DNA from: an uncultured Myxococcales bacterium
Lineage (GTDB): Bacteria; Myxococcota_A; UBA9042; DTJE01
Assembly (NCBI GenBank): GCA_937975765.1
Contig: CALJUR010000032.1
Span: 6,922-70,921, forward strand
Length of the DNA: 64,000 nt
Reading direction: 5' to 3'
The translations under genes and the position numbers were made by a program. The notes under the pieces were generated by a model. That model saw only the letters and a program-made list of their open reading frames with translations. It was not told where the DNA came from and ran no database searches. Positions 8,286 to 16,682 of this stretch are shown piece after piece. The stretch's first letter is position 1. Every line of letters starts with the position of its first letter.

Positions 8286-9439
8286 CGAGCCGCCTCCAGG
8301 ATGCGGTCGAGGATGACCTGGGGATCGTGGACGGTGCCGCCCGCGTGGTCGACCAGCCGCACCGGCACGCGACCCGCGACGGCCCGGCTGACCTCGTGGA
8401 CCATCTGCCCGAGGTTCAGTTCCGGCACGACCATGGCCTTGCACCGCGAGGCCAGTTGCGCGATCCGCGTCGCCGGGAACGGCCACGTGACGACCAGGCG
8501 GGCATGCCCGACCTTCAGGCCCTGGTCGCGCGCCTGCTGGATGGCGGCGGTGGCCACGCGAGACGTGATGCCGTAGGAGACCACGATCACGTCGGCGTCC
8601 TCGCAGTTCTCCTCGCGGATGTCGGTCAGCACGTCGGCGTTGTCGCGGATCTTCCCGGTCAACCGGCGGACCAGCTTGTCCTGCTGCCTCGGGTTCATCG
8701 CCGGCCAACCGCGCTCGTCGTGCGTCAGGCCCGTGACGTGGATCCGGTGGCCCTGGCCGGCCTTCACCATGTCGGGGATGCCGTCGGGGCCGACGTCGAA
8801 GGGCCGGTAGGTCCCGGGGGCCTTGTCCGTCCAGCGCCGATCGGTGATCTCGATGTCCTCCGCGGCGGGGATGACGACGCGCTCCGTCATGTGCCCGACC
8901 ACCTCGTCCATCATCAGGAACACCGGCACGCGCCACTGCTCGGCCAGGTTGAACGCCCGGATGGTCAGGTCGAAGCACTCCTGCGGGCTGTCGGGGCACA
9001 GGGCGATGATCTCGTAGTCGCCGTGCGAGCCCCACTTCACCTGCATCATGTCCGCCTGGGCCGGCAGCGTGGGCAGGCCGGTCGACGGGCCGCCGCGCTG
9101 CACGTCGATGAAGACGCAGGGCGTCTCGGTGATCGCCGCCAGGCCCAGGTGCTCCATCATCAGCGAAAGGCCCGGCCCGGAGGTGACCGTCATCACCTTC
9201 CTGCCGCCCCAGGCCGCGCCCTGGATCGCGATGGAAGCCGCCAGTTCGTCCTCCATCTGGATGAACAGGCCGCCCACCATCGGGATTCGCTGGGCGAAGC
9301 GTTCGACGACTTCCGTGGAAGGCGTGATCGGGTATCCGGCCACGAACCGGCACCCGGCCGCCAGCGCGCCCTCACAGGCCGCGTGGTCGCCGTCCAGGAA
9401 GTGCACCCCCGTGAGAACCCCCTTGGGATCCGCCGTCAC
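8282..9439 (-). CDS. korA: 2-oxoacid:ferredoxin oxidoreductase, alpha subunit
   Basis: 385 residues. Hallmarks are GCRFVAGYPITPSTEVVE, FIQMEDELAASIAIQGAAWG, KVMTVTSGPGLSLMMEHLGL and QRGGPSTGLPT, all typical of KorA-type alpha subunits that pair with separate beta, gamma and ferredoxin chains. 2-Oxoglutarate:ferredoxin oxidoreductase (reverse or anaerobic TCA step) is the likely activity; branched-chain 2-oxoacids are an alternative. Start is GTG 9439, five bases after GGGGAGG; upstream in-frame codons are arginine-rich antisense and rejected. It lies 13 bases after korD. Confidence 0.92.
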   Translation of the reverse strand: MTADPKGVLTGVHFLDGDHAACEGALAAGCRFVAGYPITPSTEVVERFAQRIPMVGGLFIQMEDELAASIAIQGAAWGGRKVMTVTSGPGLSLMMEHLGLAAITETPCVFIDVQRGGPSTGLPTLPAQADMMQVKWGSHGDYEIIALCPDSPQECFDLTIRAFNLAEQWRVPVFLMMDEVVGHMTERVVIPAAEDIEITDRRWTDKAPGTYRPFDVGPDGIPDMVKAGQGHRIHVTGLTHDERGWPAMNPRQQDKLVRRLTGKIRDNADVLTDIREENCEDADVIVVSYGITSRVATAAIQQARDQGLKVGHARLVVTWPFPATRIAQLASRCKAMVVPELNLGQMVHEVSRAVAGRVPVRLVDHAGGTVHDPQVILDRILEAAR

Positions 9440-9452
9440 GGTACCTCCCCTG

Positions 9453-9755
9453 TCAACGGGTGGAAGGATCCGGCTGCGCCTGGGCCCCGGCGGCCCGCGC
9501 CTTCGCCGCTTCAAGGTCCCTGAATCGCACCCCGAAGATCGCGAAGTCCGGGCAATACAGGCCGCACAGCCCGCACCCCGAGCAGTCGTCGGGACGGGCG
9601 AGGACCGGGTAGTGGTACCCCTTCGCGTTGAACTCCCGGGAAAACTCCAGGCAGTCGGTCGGGCAGAACTCGATGCAGTACGAACAGCCCTTGCAGACCT
9701 CGGGCTGCACGAACACCGTCCCCTTGGCCTTCCGGACCTGGGCTTCGTCGCTCAT
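9453..9755 (-). CDS. korD: 2-oxoacid:ferredoxin oxidoreductase, ferredoxin-like delta subunit
   Basis: 100 residues with two [4Fe-4S] motifs: CKGCSYCIEFCP (near residues 21-32) and CSGCGLCGLYCP (58-69). It passes electrons from the TPP site to external ferredoxin. First gene of korDABC. Start ATG 9755 was chosen for the GGGAGG upstream; 53 further open residues upstream lack homology-like character. An Ala/Gln-rich C-terminal tail follows the second cluster. A clear promoter lies about 80-110 bases upstream. Confidence 0.92.
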   Translation of the reverse strand: MSDEAQVRKAKGTVFVQPEVCKGCSYCIEFCPTDCLEFSREFNAKGYHYPVLARPDDCSGCGLCGLYCPDFAIFGVRFRDLEAAKARAAGAQAQPDPSTR

Positions 9756-9834
9756 CCTCGGGACCTCCCTGGCAGCCGCACGGGATGCGGACCCCCGAAT
9801 GGCCTCGAAGGGGCACGCGTCGACCGTGACGGCC

Positions 9835-9863
9835 TTGGTATGCCGTCCGATTCCCAAAGTCAA
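9835..9863 (-). promoter_or_regulatory. Sigma70-type promoter of the kor operon
   Basis: Minus strand TTGACT, 17 bases, TACCAA, about 80 bases before the korD start. Confidence 0.6.
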
Positions 9864-9908
9864 GCCCGTGGATATGCGAGGGAATGGGTCCAGGATCGCC
9901 CGCCCCCC

Positions 9909-9936
9909 TTGCACATCCGTTCCGGATGCCTATTGT
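9909..9936 (+). promoter_or_regulatory. Promoter of the DUF6132-like / FmdB pair
   Basis: TTGCAC, 16 bases, TATTGT; the spacer holds the small palindrome ATCCG...CGGAT. It lies about 65 bases before ATG 10000. Confidence 0.55.
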
Positions 9937-9999
9937 CCCGGTTCGAGAAGGGCGACGGGCCTGGTCGCGCACGTTGCCTTGGGATTCCGGGAGGTTGCT

Positions 10000-10200
10000 A
10001 TGCGGTGGCCGGAGGGCCGGTGGTGGACCGTGGGCCGCGTGGCGGGCCTGGCCGCGATGGGAGCGCTGGGAGGCTACCTGTACTACGCGTTCGTCGGGTG
10101 CAGCAGCGGGGGCTGCCCGCTGACGTCCAGCCCGGTGACGACGACGGGGTTCGGGGCCTTGATGGGGCTCAGCCTGGGCTGGCCCTCGAGGGGTGACTGA
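10000..10200 (+). CDS. Small membrane protein, DUF6132-like
   Basis: 66 residues, one membrane segment (VAGLAAMGALGGYLYYAFVG) followed by GCSSGGCPLTSSPVTTTGFG and a second short hydrophobic stretch. The YLYYxFVGCSSGxCPxTSSP signature is that of the DUF6132-type inner-membrane proteins, whose role is unknown; they often sit beside rhodanese, thioredoxin or metal genes. ATG 10000 is preceded by GGGAGG with a five-base gap. The FmdB-like gene starts two bases after its stop, so the two are one transcript. Confidence 0.7.
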   Translation: MRWPEGRWWTVGRVAGLAAMGALGGYLYYAFVGCSSGGCPLTSSPVTTTGFGALMGLSLGWPSRGD

Positions 10201-10202
10201 AG

Positions 10203-10418
10203 ATGCCGATGTACGACTTCCGGTGCCGCGAGTGCGACACCCGGTTCGAGGAACTGGTGCGGGGGCCCTCGGACCAGGAGAACGTGCGCTGTCCCTCGTG
10301 CGGGTCCGCCGAGGTCCAGCGCCAGGTCAGCGCCGCCGCAGTGATGGGGGGCTCGTCGGGGGGCTCCGGGAGGTCCTCTTCCGCGCCTTCGCGGCCTTCC
10401 TGCACGGGGTTCACCTGA
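10203..10418 (+). CDS. FmdB-family zinc-ribbon protein
   Basis: 71 residues. The N-terminus MPMYDFRCRECDTRFE with CREC and the later CPSCGSAEVQRQ form a four-cysteine zinc ribbon, the definition of the FmdB/CxxC_CXXC_SSSS family. The Ser/Gly-rich tail (MGGSSGGSGRSSSAPS) is also typical. FmdB was named as a putative regulator of formamidase; in most bacteria the role is not known. Two bases separate it from the small membrane protein gene upstream. Confidence 0.9.
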   Translation: MPMYDFRCRECDTRFEELVRGPSDQENVRCPSCGSAEVQRQVSAAAVMGGSSGGSGRSSSAPSRPSCTGFT

Positions 10419-10488
10419 GGCTGATCCCCGGGGGGCCGTGCGCCTCTTCAAACCCGCGTTTTCGCAGTGTCCGCCCTGGGCCGGGATC

Positions 10489-10517
10489 TTGATGCCGGCT
10501 GCCGAAGCGCGTACCAT
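10489..10517 (+). promoter_or_regulatory. Promoter of the HEAT-repeat gene
   Basis: TTGATG, 17 bases, TACCAT, ending 22 bases before ATG 10540. Confidence 0.55.
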
Positions 10518-10539
10518 CCCCGCGAACCTGGAGGACGGC

Positions 10540-11307
10540 ATGGGACTGTTCAGCAAGTGGTTCGGCGGCGGCAAGGACGACGCGAAGGAGACCGAGACGG
10601 CCCCGAAGTCCAGCAGCCTGCCGGCGCCCGTCCAGCGCCTGATCAAGAAGGTCGAGAACAAGTACGGCCAGGCCGGCGATCGGCAGGCCGCCATCAAGCA
10701 ACTGGCGGACATGGGGACCCCCGAGGCCGTGTTCGGCCTGCTGCGCCGCTTCACCTTCCGCATCGAGCAGAGCATCGGCGACGAGGAGGAGAAGCGCATG
10801 GTGTACGACGAGCTCGTGCGCCTGGGCCCGGTGTCGGTGCAGCCCATCCTGGACTTCCTGGAGAAGGAGAACGCGCCCTTCTGGCCGACGAAGGCGCTGG
10901 CCTCGATCCTGGGCGACGAGAGGACGGTCGGACACCTGATCGACATCATCGAGCGCGCCGAGGCGATCTTCGACCGCGACATCGAGCGGAAGGTCGAACT
11001 GGTGTCGAACCTGCGCGAGTTCCAGGACCCGCGCGTCCGGGACATGCTGCTGGGCTTCCTGACCGGCGACAACGAGGAACTGCGCGTGCACGCTTTGGAG
11101 GGGCTGGCCGAACTGGGCCGAGACGAGATGGGCGACACGCTGGTCGAACGGCTGCTGGACGAGAACGAGACCCAGCGCGTCAAGACCACGGTCATCAACC
11201 TGATGATCGACAAGAAGTGGAAGGTCAAGCACCACAAGGAAGCCATCCGCAAGGTGATCCCGCAGGCGTACTGGATCGACGACGTCGGCGTGATCCACAA
11301 GAGGTGA
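10540..11307 (+). CDS. HEAT-repeat protein
   Basis: 255 residues of alpha-helical hairpins with HEAT-type pattern (AIKQLADMGTPEAVFGLLRR, VRDMLLGFLTGDNEELRVHA, EGLAELGRDEMGDTLVERLL). Such solenoids act as binding scaffolds; no enzymatic motif is present. The N-terminus (MGLFSKWFGGGKDDAKE) is a short amphipathic stretch that could touch the membrane. Start ATG 10540 has GGAGG nine bases upstream and its own promoter; the open frame to 10438 is not used. The partner is unknown. Confidence 0.8.
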   Translation: MGLFSKWFGGGKDDAKETETAPKSSSLPAPVQRLIKKVENKYGQAGDRQAAIKQLADMGTPEAVFGLLRRFTFRIEQSIGDEEEKRMVYDELVRLGPVSVQPILDFLEKENAPFWPTKALASILGDERTVGHLIDIIERAEAIFDRDIERKVELVSNLREFQDPRVRDMLLGFLTGDNEELRVHALEGLAELGRDEMGDTLVERLLDENETQRVKTTVINLMIDKKWKVKHHKEAIRKVIPQAYWIDDVGVIHKR

Positions 11308-11344
11308 GGCACTCCCCTTCCCTCGCCCGTGCTATCCTCCCTGC

Positions 11345-12358
11345 ATGCCACCGACCTTCTCCGAGACGTGGAACCGGGTGCGCTGGTCGCCGGAAGGCGG
11401 CCCGTGCGTGGAGTCGCTGTTCCTGAAGTTCCACCTGCCCGATGGCGCCTTCTGGGCACGCTACACGCTGCGGCGGCCGCGGCCGGGCACCGGGGAGCCG
11501 GTGGGCTGCCTGTGGGCGGTGCTGGCGGAACCGGGCGGCACGGTGGTCGCCTGCGACGTGCACCCGGCGACGGAAGTGGACTGCGCGAAGACGCGGTTCT
11601 GGCTGCGGATCGGTCCCGGCGAGCTGTCCACAGGACGGGCGACGGGGAAGGTGGCGCGGCTGGTGGCGCCGGACGGGACGCCCCGGCCGGGCGAACTGTC
11701 GTGGGACCTGTCGTTCGAGACGGGGCCGACGCTGGTGCACCTGCCGCTGAAGTCGCTGTACGACGCGCCGCTGCCGCGCAACAAGATCGTGTCGCCGATG
11801 GTCTCCACGCGGTTCCACGGCACGGTGACCGTGGCGGGCCGGACGATCCGCGTGGAAGGGGCGCCGGGGATGCAGGGTCACAACTGGGGTGCGGCGGTGG
11901 CACCGTCCTGGGCCTGGAGCCACGTCGCCGGGTTCGAGGGGGAGAAGGACGCCGTCTTCGAGGCGCTGCACAGCCGCCTTCCGGTGGGACCGGTCGCGAT
12001 GCCGCTGACCGTGCTGTACCTGCGCCTGAAGGGACGCGACTACGTGCAGAACCAGCCTGCGCGCATGGTGCTGGCACGGTCGCACCTGGAGGGCCTGGCG
12101 TGGCGGTTCGAGGGGGCGATCGGCGCGGTCCGCATGGACGGCGAGGTGACGGCCCGGCGGGAGACGGTCGTGGGGCTGGACTACCTGTCGTCCGACGGGC
12201 GGACCGTGCGCTGCGTGAACTCGAACCTGGCATCCGCGCGGATCCGGGTGCGCGGGCTGCCGGGCGGGCCCCGCGAACTGGCCACGAACCACACCGCGAC
12301 CCTTGAACTGGGCGGCGACGCGGCCCCGAAGGACATCCCCCCCGCCGTCACCGGCTGA
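11345..12358 (+). CDS. Lipocalin-fold CrtC/AttH-like protein
   Basis: 337 residues, no signal peptide. Beta-rich throughout, with the segment GAPGMQGHNWGAAVAPSWAW resembling the conserved HNWG/HSWG motif of the CrtC/AttH/tocopherol-cyclase lipocalin superfamily, where two lipocalin domains hold a hydrophobic ligand. Some members hydrate carotenoids, most have no known activity, so no enzyme name is given. ATG 11345 stands only seven bases after a TATCCT -10-like hexamer (11333-11338) and has no ribosome site, so a leaderless message is possible. The gene at 24091 is a more distant relative by the same logic. Confidence 0.55.
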   Translation: MPPTFSETWNRVRWSPEGGPCVESLFLKFHLPDGAFWARYTLRRPRPGTGEPVGCLWAVLAEPGGTVVACDVHPATEVDCAKTRFWLRIGPGELSTGRATGKVARLVAPDGTPRPGELSWDLSFETGPTLVHLPLKSLYDAPLPRNKIVSPMVSTRFHGTVTVAGRTIRVEGAPGMQGHNWGAAVAPSWAWSHVAGFEGEKDAVFEALHSRLPVGPVAMPLTVLYLRLKGRDYVQNQPARMVLARSHLEGLAWRFEGAIGAVRMDGEVTARRETVVGLDYLSSDGRTVRCVNSNLASARIRVRGLPGGPRELATNHTATLELGGDAAPKDIPPAVTG

Positions 12359-12370
12359 AAAATCGAAAAA

Positions 12371-12476
12371 TAGTGACAGCCTCCATTTCCAGCGGGCCAA
12401 CCCGCCGGATTCCTTGAGTACATCGAGTCCCCTGCCCGGATGTTGCGCTGGAAAATGAAAGGGAGGCTGGCCCTAA
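12371..12476. repeat. Class B inverted-repeat element, copy 1
   Basis: Outer arms TAGTGACAGCCTCC and (reverse complement of the right end) TAGGGCCAGCCTCC differ at two bases; inner arms ATTTCCAGCG / CGCTGGAAAAT extend the pairing. It fills the gap between the lipocalin-like gene and the PBP4 gene and is AT-richer than its surroundings. The right arm supplies the PBP4 stop codon. The interior holds CCGGATTCCTTGA, which also occurs in class A copy 2. Confidence 0.65.
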
Positions 12477-14059
12477 TTCCCGGGGGACGGCGGCCGGGCA
12501 CCGTATTGGCGCCAGGCCTCCAGCAGCGCGGCGTCGGTGGCCTGGCGGGCGGCAGCGCGATCCAGCGCGGGGCAGGTGGAATCCCGGGTGTCCGGTTGCG
12601 GGCACGCGGAGGCGTTGACCAGCACCGCGAACTCCAGTGCCCGGCCGCCGGGTAGGTCCATCAGGCCCGCCAGGGTCACCGCGTCGTCCAGGGTCCCTGT
12701 CTTGGCGTGCAACCGGCCGGCCAGCGGCGACCCCTTCAGGCGCTTCTTCAGCGTGCCGTCCATCCCGGCCGAAGGCAGGGCCTCCAGGATGGCCTCGCCT
12801 GCGGGGGACGTCCGCAGCCAGTGCAGCAGCGCCACGGTGGCCCGCGCCGACACGACGTTCGCGTCATACAGCCCCGATCCGTTCGCGAACCGGAACTCTC
12901 GGCGCGGCAGGCCGACCGGGTCGCCCAGGAACGCCGCCATCACGCGCGGGCCCTCGGCGAACCCGACGGGCGTCGCTCCGGACGCGTGCGCCCCGACCAG
13001 CCGCAGCAGCGTCTCGGCCATCGGGTTCACGCTGTCCTTCAGCATCGGCACCAGGATGTCGCGCAGCGGCGGACTCTCCCGCCCGCACAGGACCCGGGCC
13101 CCGGTCGGCGGAGGCGGCACCCCGGGCGTCCCCTCGCCGACCTTCACGCCGGCCGCCCGCAGCGCGCTCCGGAACGCCCCTGCCGCGTGCCCCCCCGGGT
13201 CCGGCACCCGGAAGGACTGGACCACCGGCTTCTTCGCGGTAAACCGGCCGGACAGGCGCAGGACCAGCCGGCCCTCGGCGTCGATTTCCGCGTTGATGGC
13301 GAACCGCACCATCGCAGGCCCCCGGCCCTTCGCTACCGCGTCGGGCCGCCCCTCCTTCCCCTTCCCCTTCCCCTTCACCCGGGCCGGGGCCGCCGCGGCC
13401 GTGACCGCGTGGTTGACCACCACCACCCGGTCGGACGACGTGGACAGCACCGCTCGCGGGGGCTGGCCCGGCTGGCCCCGCGACACCGTCAGCGTCACCG
13501 CCCCGCGATCGACTTCGAACGACGACACCCCGGCCCGGTAGGGCGCCAGCGCCCCCTTGTGGTCGTATGCCGGCGGCTCGCTCTCCGCCGTGAAGGGACC
13601 GACCTCGACCCGCAGTTCGCCAGCCTCGGTCACGCCCTTCGCACGGACGCACCGCGCCAGTTCCTGCAGGTCCCCGGCGGCGATCGTCGGGTCCCCGCCG
13701 GGCGTCACCACCAGGGCGTCCACGCGCGCCCCCTCGCCCACGGCCGACGCCGTGGTCCGGAAGGTCCGGTCGGGTCCCAGCGCGTGCACCGCCGCGGCCG
13801 CCGTGAACACCTTCGTCACCGAGGCCGGGTTCAGCAGCGCGTCCCCGTGCAGCGTCGCCACCGTCTTGCCGTCGATCGCGAAGACCGCCCCGACCCGCGC
13901 GCCCGCGGCCTCCAGCGCCTTCAGCGGCGCCAGGATCGCGTCGCCGGCCCGTTCCTGCGCCGCGACGCCCGCGGCGGGCAGCAGCACCACCAGCAGCAGG
14001 GCCGCCGGCACGATCGCGTGGAACCAGTGTCGTGGTCGGGGCACCGTACGTCGCTCCAT
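12473..14059 (-). CDS. dacB: D-alanyl-D-alanine carboxypeptidase/endopeptidase (PBP4 type)
   Basis: 528 residues, class C low-molecular-weight penicillin-binding protein. Motifs in order: SVTK (NPASVTKVFTA, catalytic Ser/Lys), SVN (KDSVNPMAETLLR) and KTG (LHAKTGTLDDA). The ~180-residue insert between the first two motifs is the family's extra domains. An N-terminal signal peptide (HAIVPAALLLVVLLPAAGVA) sends it to the periplasm, where such enzymes trim peptidoglycan stem peptides and cross-links. ATG 14059 is preferred over GTG 14092 because it opens directly on the signal peptide. A Lys/Gly tract (KGKGKGKEG) interrupts the middle. The stop codon TAG lies in the arm of the adjacent repeat. 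Confidence 0.9.
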   Translation of the reverse strand: MERRTVPRPRHWFHAIVPAALLLVVLLPAAGVAAQERAGDAILAPLKALEAAGARVGAVFAIDGKTVATLHGDALLNPASVTKVFTAAAAVHALGPDRTFRTTASAVGEGARVDALVVTPGGDPTIAAGDLQELARCVRAKGVTEAGELRVEVGPFTAESEPPAYDHKGALAPYRAGVSSFEVDRGAVTLTVSRGQPGQPPRAVLSTSSDRVVVVNHAVTAAAAPARVKGKGKGKEGRPDAVAKGRGPAMVRFAINAEIDAEGRLVLRLSGRFTAKKPVVQSFRVPDPGGHAAGAFRSALRAAGVKVGEGTPGVPPPPTGARVLCGRESPPLRDILVPMLKDSVNPMAETLLRLVGAHASGATPVGFAEGPRVMAAFLGDPVGLPRREFRFANGSGLYDANVVSARATVALLHWLRTSPAGEAILEALPSAGMDGTLKKRLKGSPLAGRLHAKTGTLDDAVTLAGLMDLPGGRALEFAVLVNASACPQPDTRDSTCPALDRAAARQATDAALLEAWRQYGARPPSPGN

Positions 14060-14101
14060 GGTTTCTTCAGGGGCGGGGAAGGCGGGCACCACCGATCCGG
14101 T

Positions 14102-15202
14102 TCATTCCCCGTATGCCTTGTCAGCCGCGCATCGGAAGCCTACGTCGTTGAACATCTGGTTCGGCGCCCTCGAGGTCCGGGCCCACGTGCGGGCCGAGCA
14201 AACCTGGGCGCCCTTGGTCAGGTAGGACCCGCCGCGTGTCATCCGGTACCCGGTGCTGTCCTTCACGAACAAGTCCTTCGCATCGACCGGCGTCGCGTGC
14301 CGGAAGCACCGCGGGATCCCCGCCGGCGGGAACTCGCCCTTGCACTGCGCGAAGCAGCCGTCCCCGGCGTTCGCGCACTCGGGACACTGGGTGTAACAGT
14401 TCTCGACGCACGTCAGGTCCGTGCACCCGTAGCAGTCGCAGGTGGCCGATTGGAACAGGGAGGCGCAGGTCAGGTCCTCCTGGTACCAGCCGTCCACCCA
14501 CTCGGCCACGTTGCCGGCCAGATTGTAGATGCGCGTGGCCTCGTCCCCCGCCTTCTCCTGGACCCAGTCGTCCGTGGTCGCGTCCACGTTCATGGTGGTG
14601 TTCTGGTTGTTGCACTGCGCCAGGGCGACCTGGAGAACCGGGTTGTTGCACAACTCGATCGACGTCGCACCGTCCCGGATCGTCGTGCTGCGCTTCGCCG
14701 TCCAGTCGGTGGCGGCCGGACCGGCCGCGGCACGCTCCCACTCCAGTTCGGTCGGCAACCGCTTGCCGACCCACTTGCAATACCGATCGGCCAGCGCCCA
14801 CGTCACCTGCAGAACCGGGTAGTCGTCGAAGTCGGAATTTCCGTAGTAGTCGGGCATCGTCGTGGTGCCGGTCCCCTTCTGGTCGCAGCCCCCCGCCTCC
14901 TTGCAGAAGTACCGGAACTGGCCGTTCGTGACCTCGTTGCTGTCGATCCAGAACGTGGGCAGTTCCTTCACTTCCACCACCGGCCACAACTTCGGCAGGT
15001 TGGTGACCTGTTTCGAGGTGCCGACCCCGGCGCAGTCCTCCATCGTCGTGCCGATGCCCAGGCAGTACTCCTCGGCGCCGAACACGTACGGACCGCCCTC
15101 GATCCGCACCATCGCCGTCGGCGGCGGCGGCTCGATGCCCGATATGCACGCCGCCACCAGGGCGCAGGCCGCCAGCGCCGAGTATCCCAAGAATCGAGTC
15201 AT
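14102..15202 (-). CDS. SUMF (formylglycine-generating enzyme-like) domain lipoprotein
   Basis: 366 residues. Signal peptide with lipobox (ALVAAC, Cys near residue 19) makes it a lipoprotein. The SUMF fold is shown by FWIDSNEVTNGQFRYFC, RLPTELEWERAAAG, NLAGNVAEWVDGWY and GFRCAAD near the end. True formylglycine-generating enzymes use two cysteines in GGS-x-C-x4-C; here GGSYLTKGAQVCSARTW keeps only one, so it is probably not an active sulfatase activator. A Cys-rich insert (about residues 245-290, at least 12 Cys) sits inside the domain. Start ATG 15202 has GGAGG upstream. It follows the PEGA gene closely. Confidence 0.82.
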   Translation of the reverse strand: MTRFLGYSALAACALVAACISGIEPPPPTAMVRIEGGPYVFGAEEYCLGIGTTMEDCAGVGTSKQVTNLPKLWPVVEVKELPTFWIDSNEVTNGQFRYFCKEAGGCDQKGTGTTTMPDYYGNSDFDDYPVLQVTWALADRYCKWVGKRLPTELEWERAAAGPAATDWTAKRSTTIRDGATSIELCNNPVLQVALAQCNNQNTTMNVDATTDDWVQEKAGDEATRIYNLAGNVAEWVDGWYQEDLTCASLFQSATCDCYGCTDLTCVENCYTQCPECANAGDGCFAQCKGEFPPAGIPRCFRHATPVDAKDLFVKDSTGYRMTRGGSYLTKGAQVCSARTWARTSRAPNQMFNDVGFRCAADKAYGE

Positions 15203-15212
15203 CCCCGCCTCC

Positions 15213-16526
15213 TCACCAGGTCCCCGACGCACCCACCATGACCCCCCCGCCGCCAGGCGTCGGGCCCGCCATGGGTATCGGCAGCCGATCGTCCTTGACC
15301 AGGTCCGCCGACCGCACCTCCGACCGCACGGCCTCCCAGATGATCAGCGCCGTGCCGATCGCCAGCAGGCCCCCTCCCACGCCATAGCCCACGTAGGACC
15401 ATTTCCGGTAGGTCTTGAAGTCGCCGCTGGCCTCCTTGGGGGGGAAATAGGCGTCGGATCCCTTGTACTCCTTGTTCGCCATCGTCTGCAGCCAGTACCC
15501 GGCACCGACGCACCCGCCGCCCAGGATCAGCGACGTGATGCCCAGGCCGCCGCGCCACGAGAACGACTTGTTGGCCAGTTTCAGGTCCAGTTTGACGTCC
15601 GTCACCACGCCGGCGCGGACCGTGACGGCCTGCGACTCCTGGGTGTAGTCCTCCTTCTCGACCACGACCTGGTGCACGCCCGCCTCGACCGGCAGCGGTT
15701 CGGTGAACGGGGACACCGCGACGACCTTGCCGTCGATGTAGATGCGGGCCTTGCGGATGTTGGTCTTCACCCGCACGAAGCCGTCGTTCTTGATCTTCTC
15801 CATCGCGAACGTCAGCCGCAGGGCGTCCCGGGACCGCACCACGAACTCGCGCTCGAATCCCTGGTAGCCCTTCTTCTGCAGGAACACCTTGTGGGTGCCG
15901 GCGGGCAGGTGGGTCTGGTAGGGGGTGGTCCCCAGCACCTTGACCGGGTCGTTGACGTAGATCTCGGCGCCGGACGGGTCCGAGTCGATCGTGACCTCGG
16001 GCAGCGCCAGGAAGGCCTTCTCCTTCAGCACCTCGATGGTGCGCGCCACGTCGGCGGCATCGGGGGCGTCGGTGCCGTAGTTCTGCGCCTTGTACAGGTC
16101 CAGGTAGGCCTTGTAGGTGGCGCCGGCCTTCTCGTACTCGGCCGCCTTCTCCCACGCCTTGGCCGCGTTGAACAGGTTCGACGGGTGCGCGAACAGGGCC
16201 TGTGCCTTCTCGAAGGCCGCGGCGGCCTCGACGTACTTCCCCTCGTCGTACAGCGCCTGTCCCTGGGCCGCCATCGCGCGGGCCTGGTCCTTGGGATCCT
16301 CGGCGACGGGCGGCGCCTTGGTCACGGGGGCCGGCGCGGTCGCCTCCGGCACGGGGGCGGGGGCCTCGGCCGGAACCGGCGCGGGCTCGACTGCCGCGGG
16401 CTCGACCGGCGCGGGCGGGGGCGTCGCGTCGGAGGGCTGGGGCGCCTGGGCCAGGACCGCCGCGGGGATCATGGCAGCCACCAGCGCGGCCAGCGCGGCC
16501 CTCCGCATCGTCGTTCGCATCATCAC
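15213..16526 (-). CDS. Secreted TPR/PEGA-domain protein with C-terminal membrane segments
   Basis: 437 residues: signal peptide (ALAALVAAMIPAAVLAQA), a Pro/Ala/Glu linker (about 28-75), TPR-like repeats (AQGQALYDEGKYVEAAAAFE), then PEGA-type beta repeats (VTIDSDPSGAEIYVNDPVKV and VRVKTNIRKARIYIDGKVVA), and hydrophobic helices near 325-345 and 375-395. PEGA domains are surface-associated beta sandwiches common in Myxococcota; they bind wall or other proteins. Function is not known. Start at ATG 16526, with GGGAGA upstream, though the repeated MMM makes the exact codon uncertain. A near-consensus promoter precedes it. Confidence 0.8.
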   Translation of the reverse strand: MMMRTTMRRAALAALVAAMIPAAVLAQAPQPSDATPPPAPVEPAAVEPAPVPAEAPAPVPEATAPAPVTKAPPVAEDPKDQARAMAAQGQALYDEGKYVEAAAAFEKAQALFAHPSNLFNAAKAWEKAAEYEKAGATYKAYLDLYKAQNYGTDAPDAADVARTIEVLKEKAFLALPEVTIDSDPSGAEIYVNDPVKVLGTTPYQTHLPAGTHKVFLQKKGYQGFEREFVVRSRDALRLTFAMEKIKNDGFVRVKTNIRKARIYIDGKVVAVSPFTEPLPVEAGVHQVVVEKEDYTQESQAVTVRAGVVTDVKLDLKLANKSFSWRGGLGITSLILGGGCVGAGYWLQTMANKEYKGSDAYFPPKEASGDFKTYRKWSYVGYGVGGGLLAIGTALIIWEAVRSEVRSADLVKDDRLPIPMAGPTPGGGGVMVGASGTW

Positions 16527-16610
16527 GTTCTCCCAGGCTGGATGGGCCGGTCCCGAAAGTGCAAGGGCGCTTCAGCCCGGGACCTCCGGGACCGTCTCGA
16601 TACGGGTAGA

Positions 16611-16639
16611 ATGGTAGGGTGACCCCCCTGGGGTGTCAA
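16611..16639 (-). promoter_or_regulatory. Strong sigma70-type promoter of the PEGA gene
   Basis: Minus strand TTGACA, 17 bases, TACCAT: the best match to consensus among the minus-strand promoters here. The same DNA read forward contains TAGAAT (16607-16612), a possible -10 for the divergent aldo/keto reductase. Confidence 0.65.
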
Positions 16640-16682
16640 GGAAGGCCGGCCCCCGGGACCCTGCAGATCAACGGGAGGAGCG

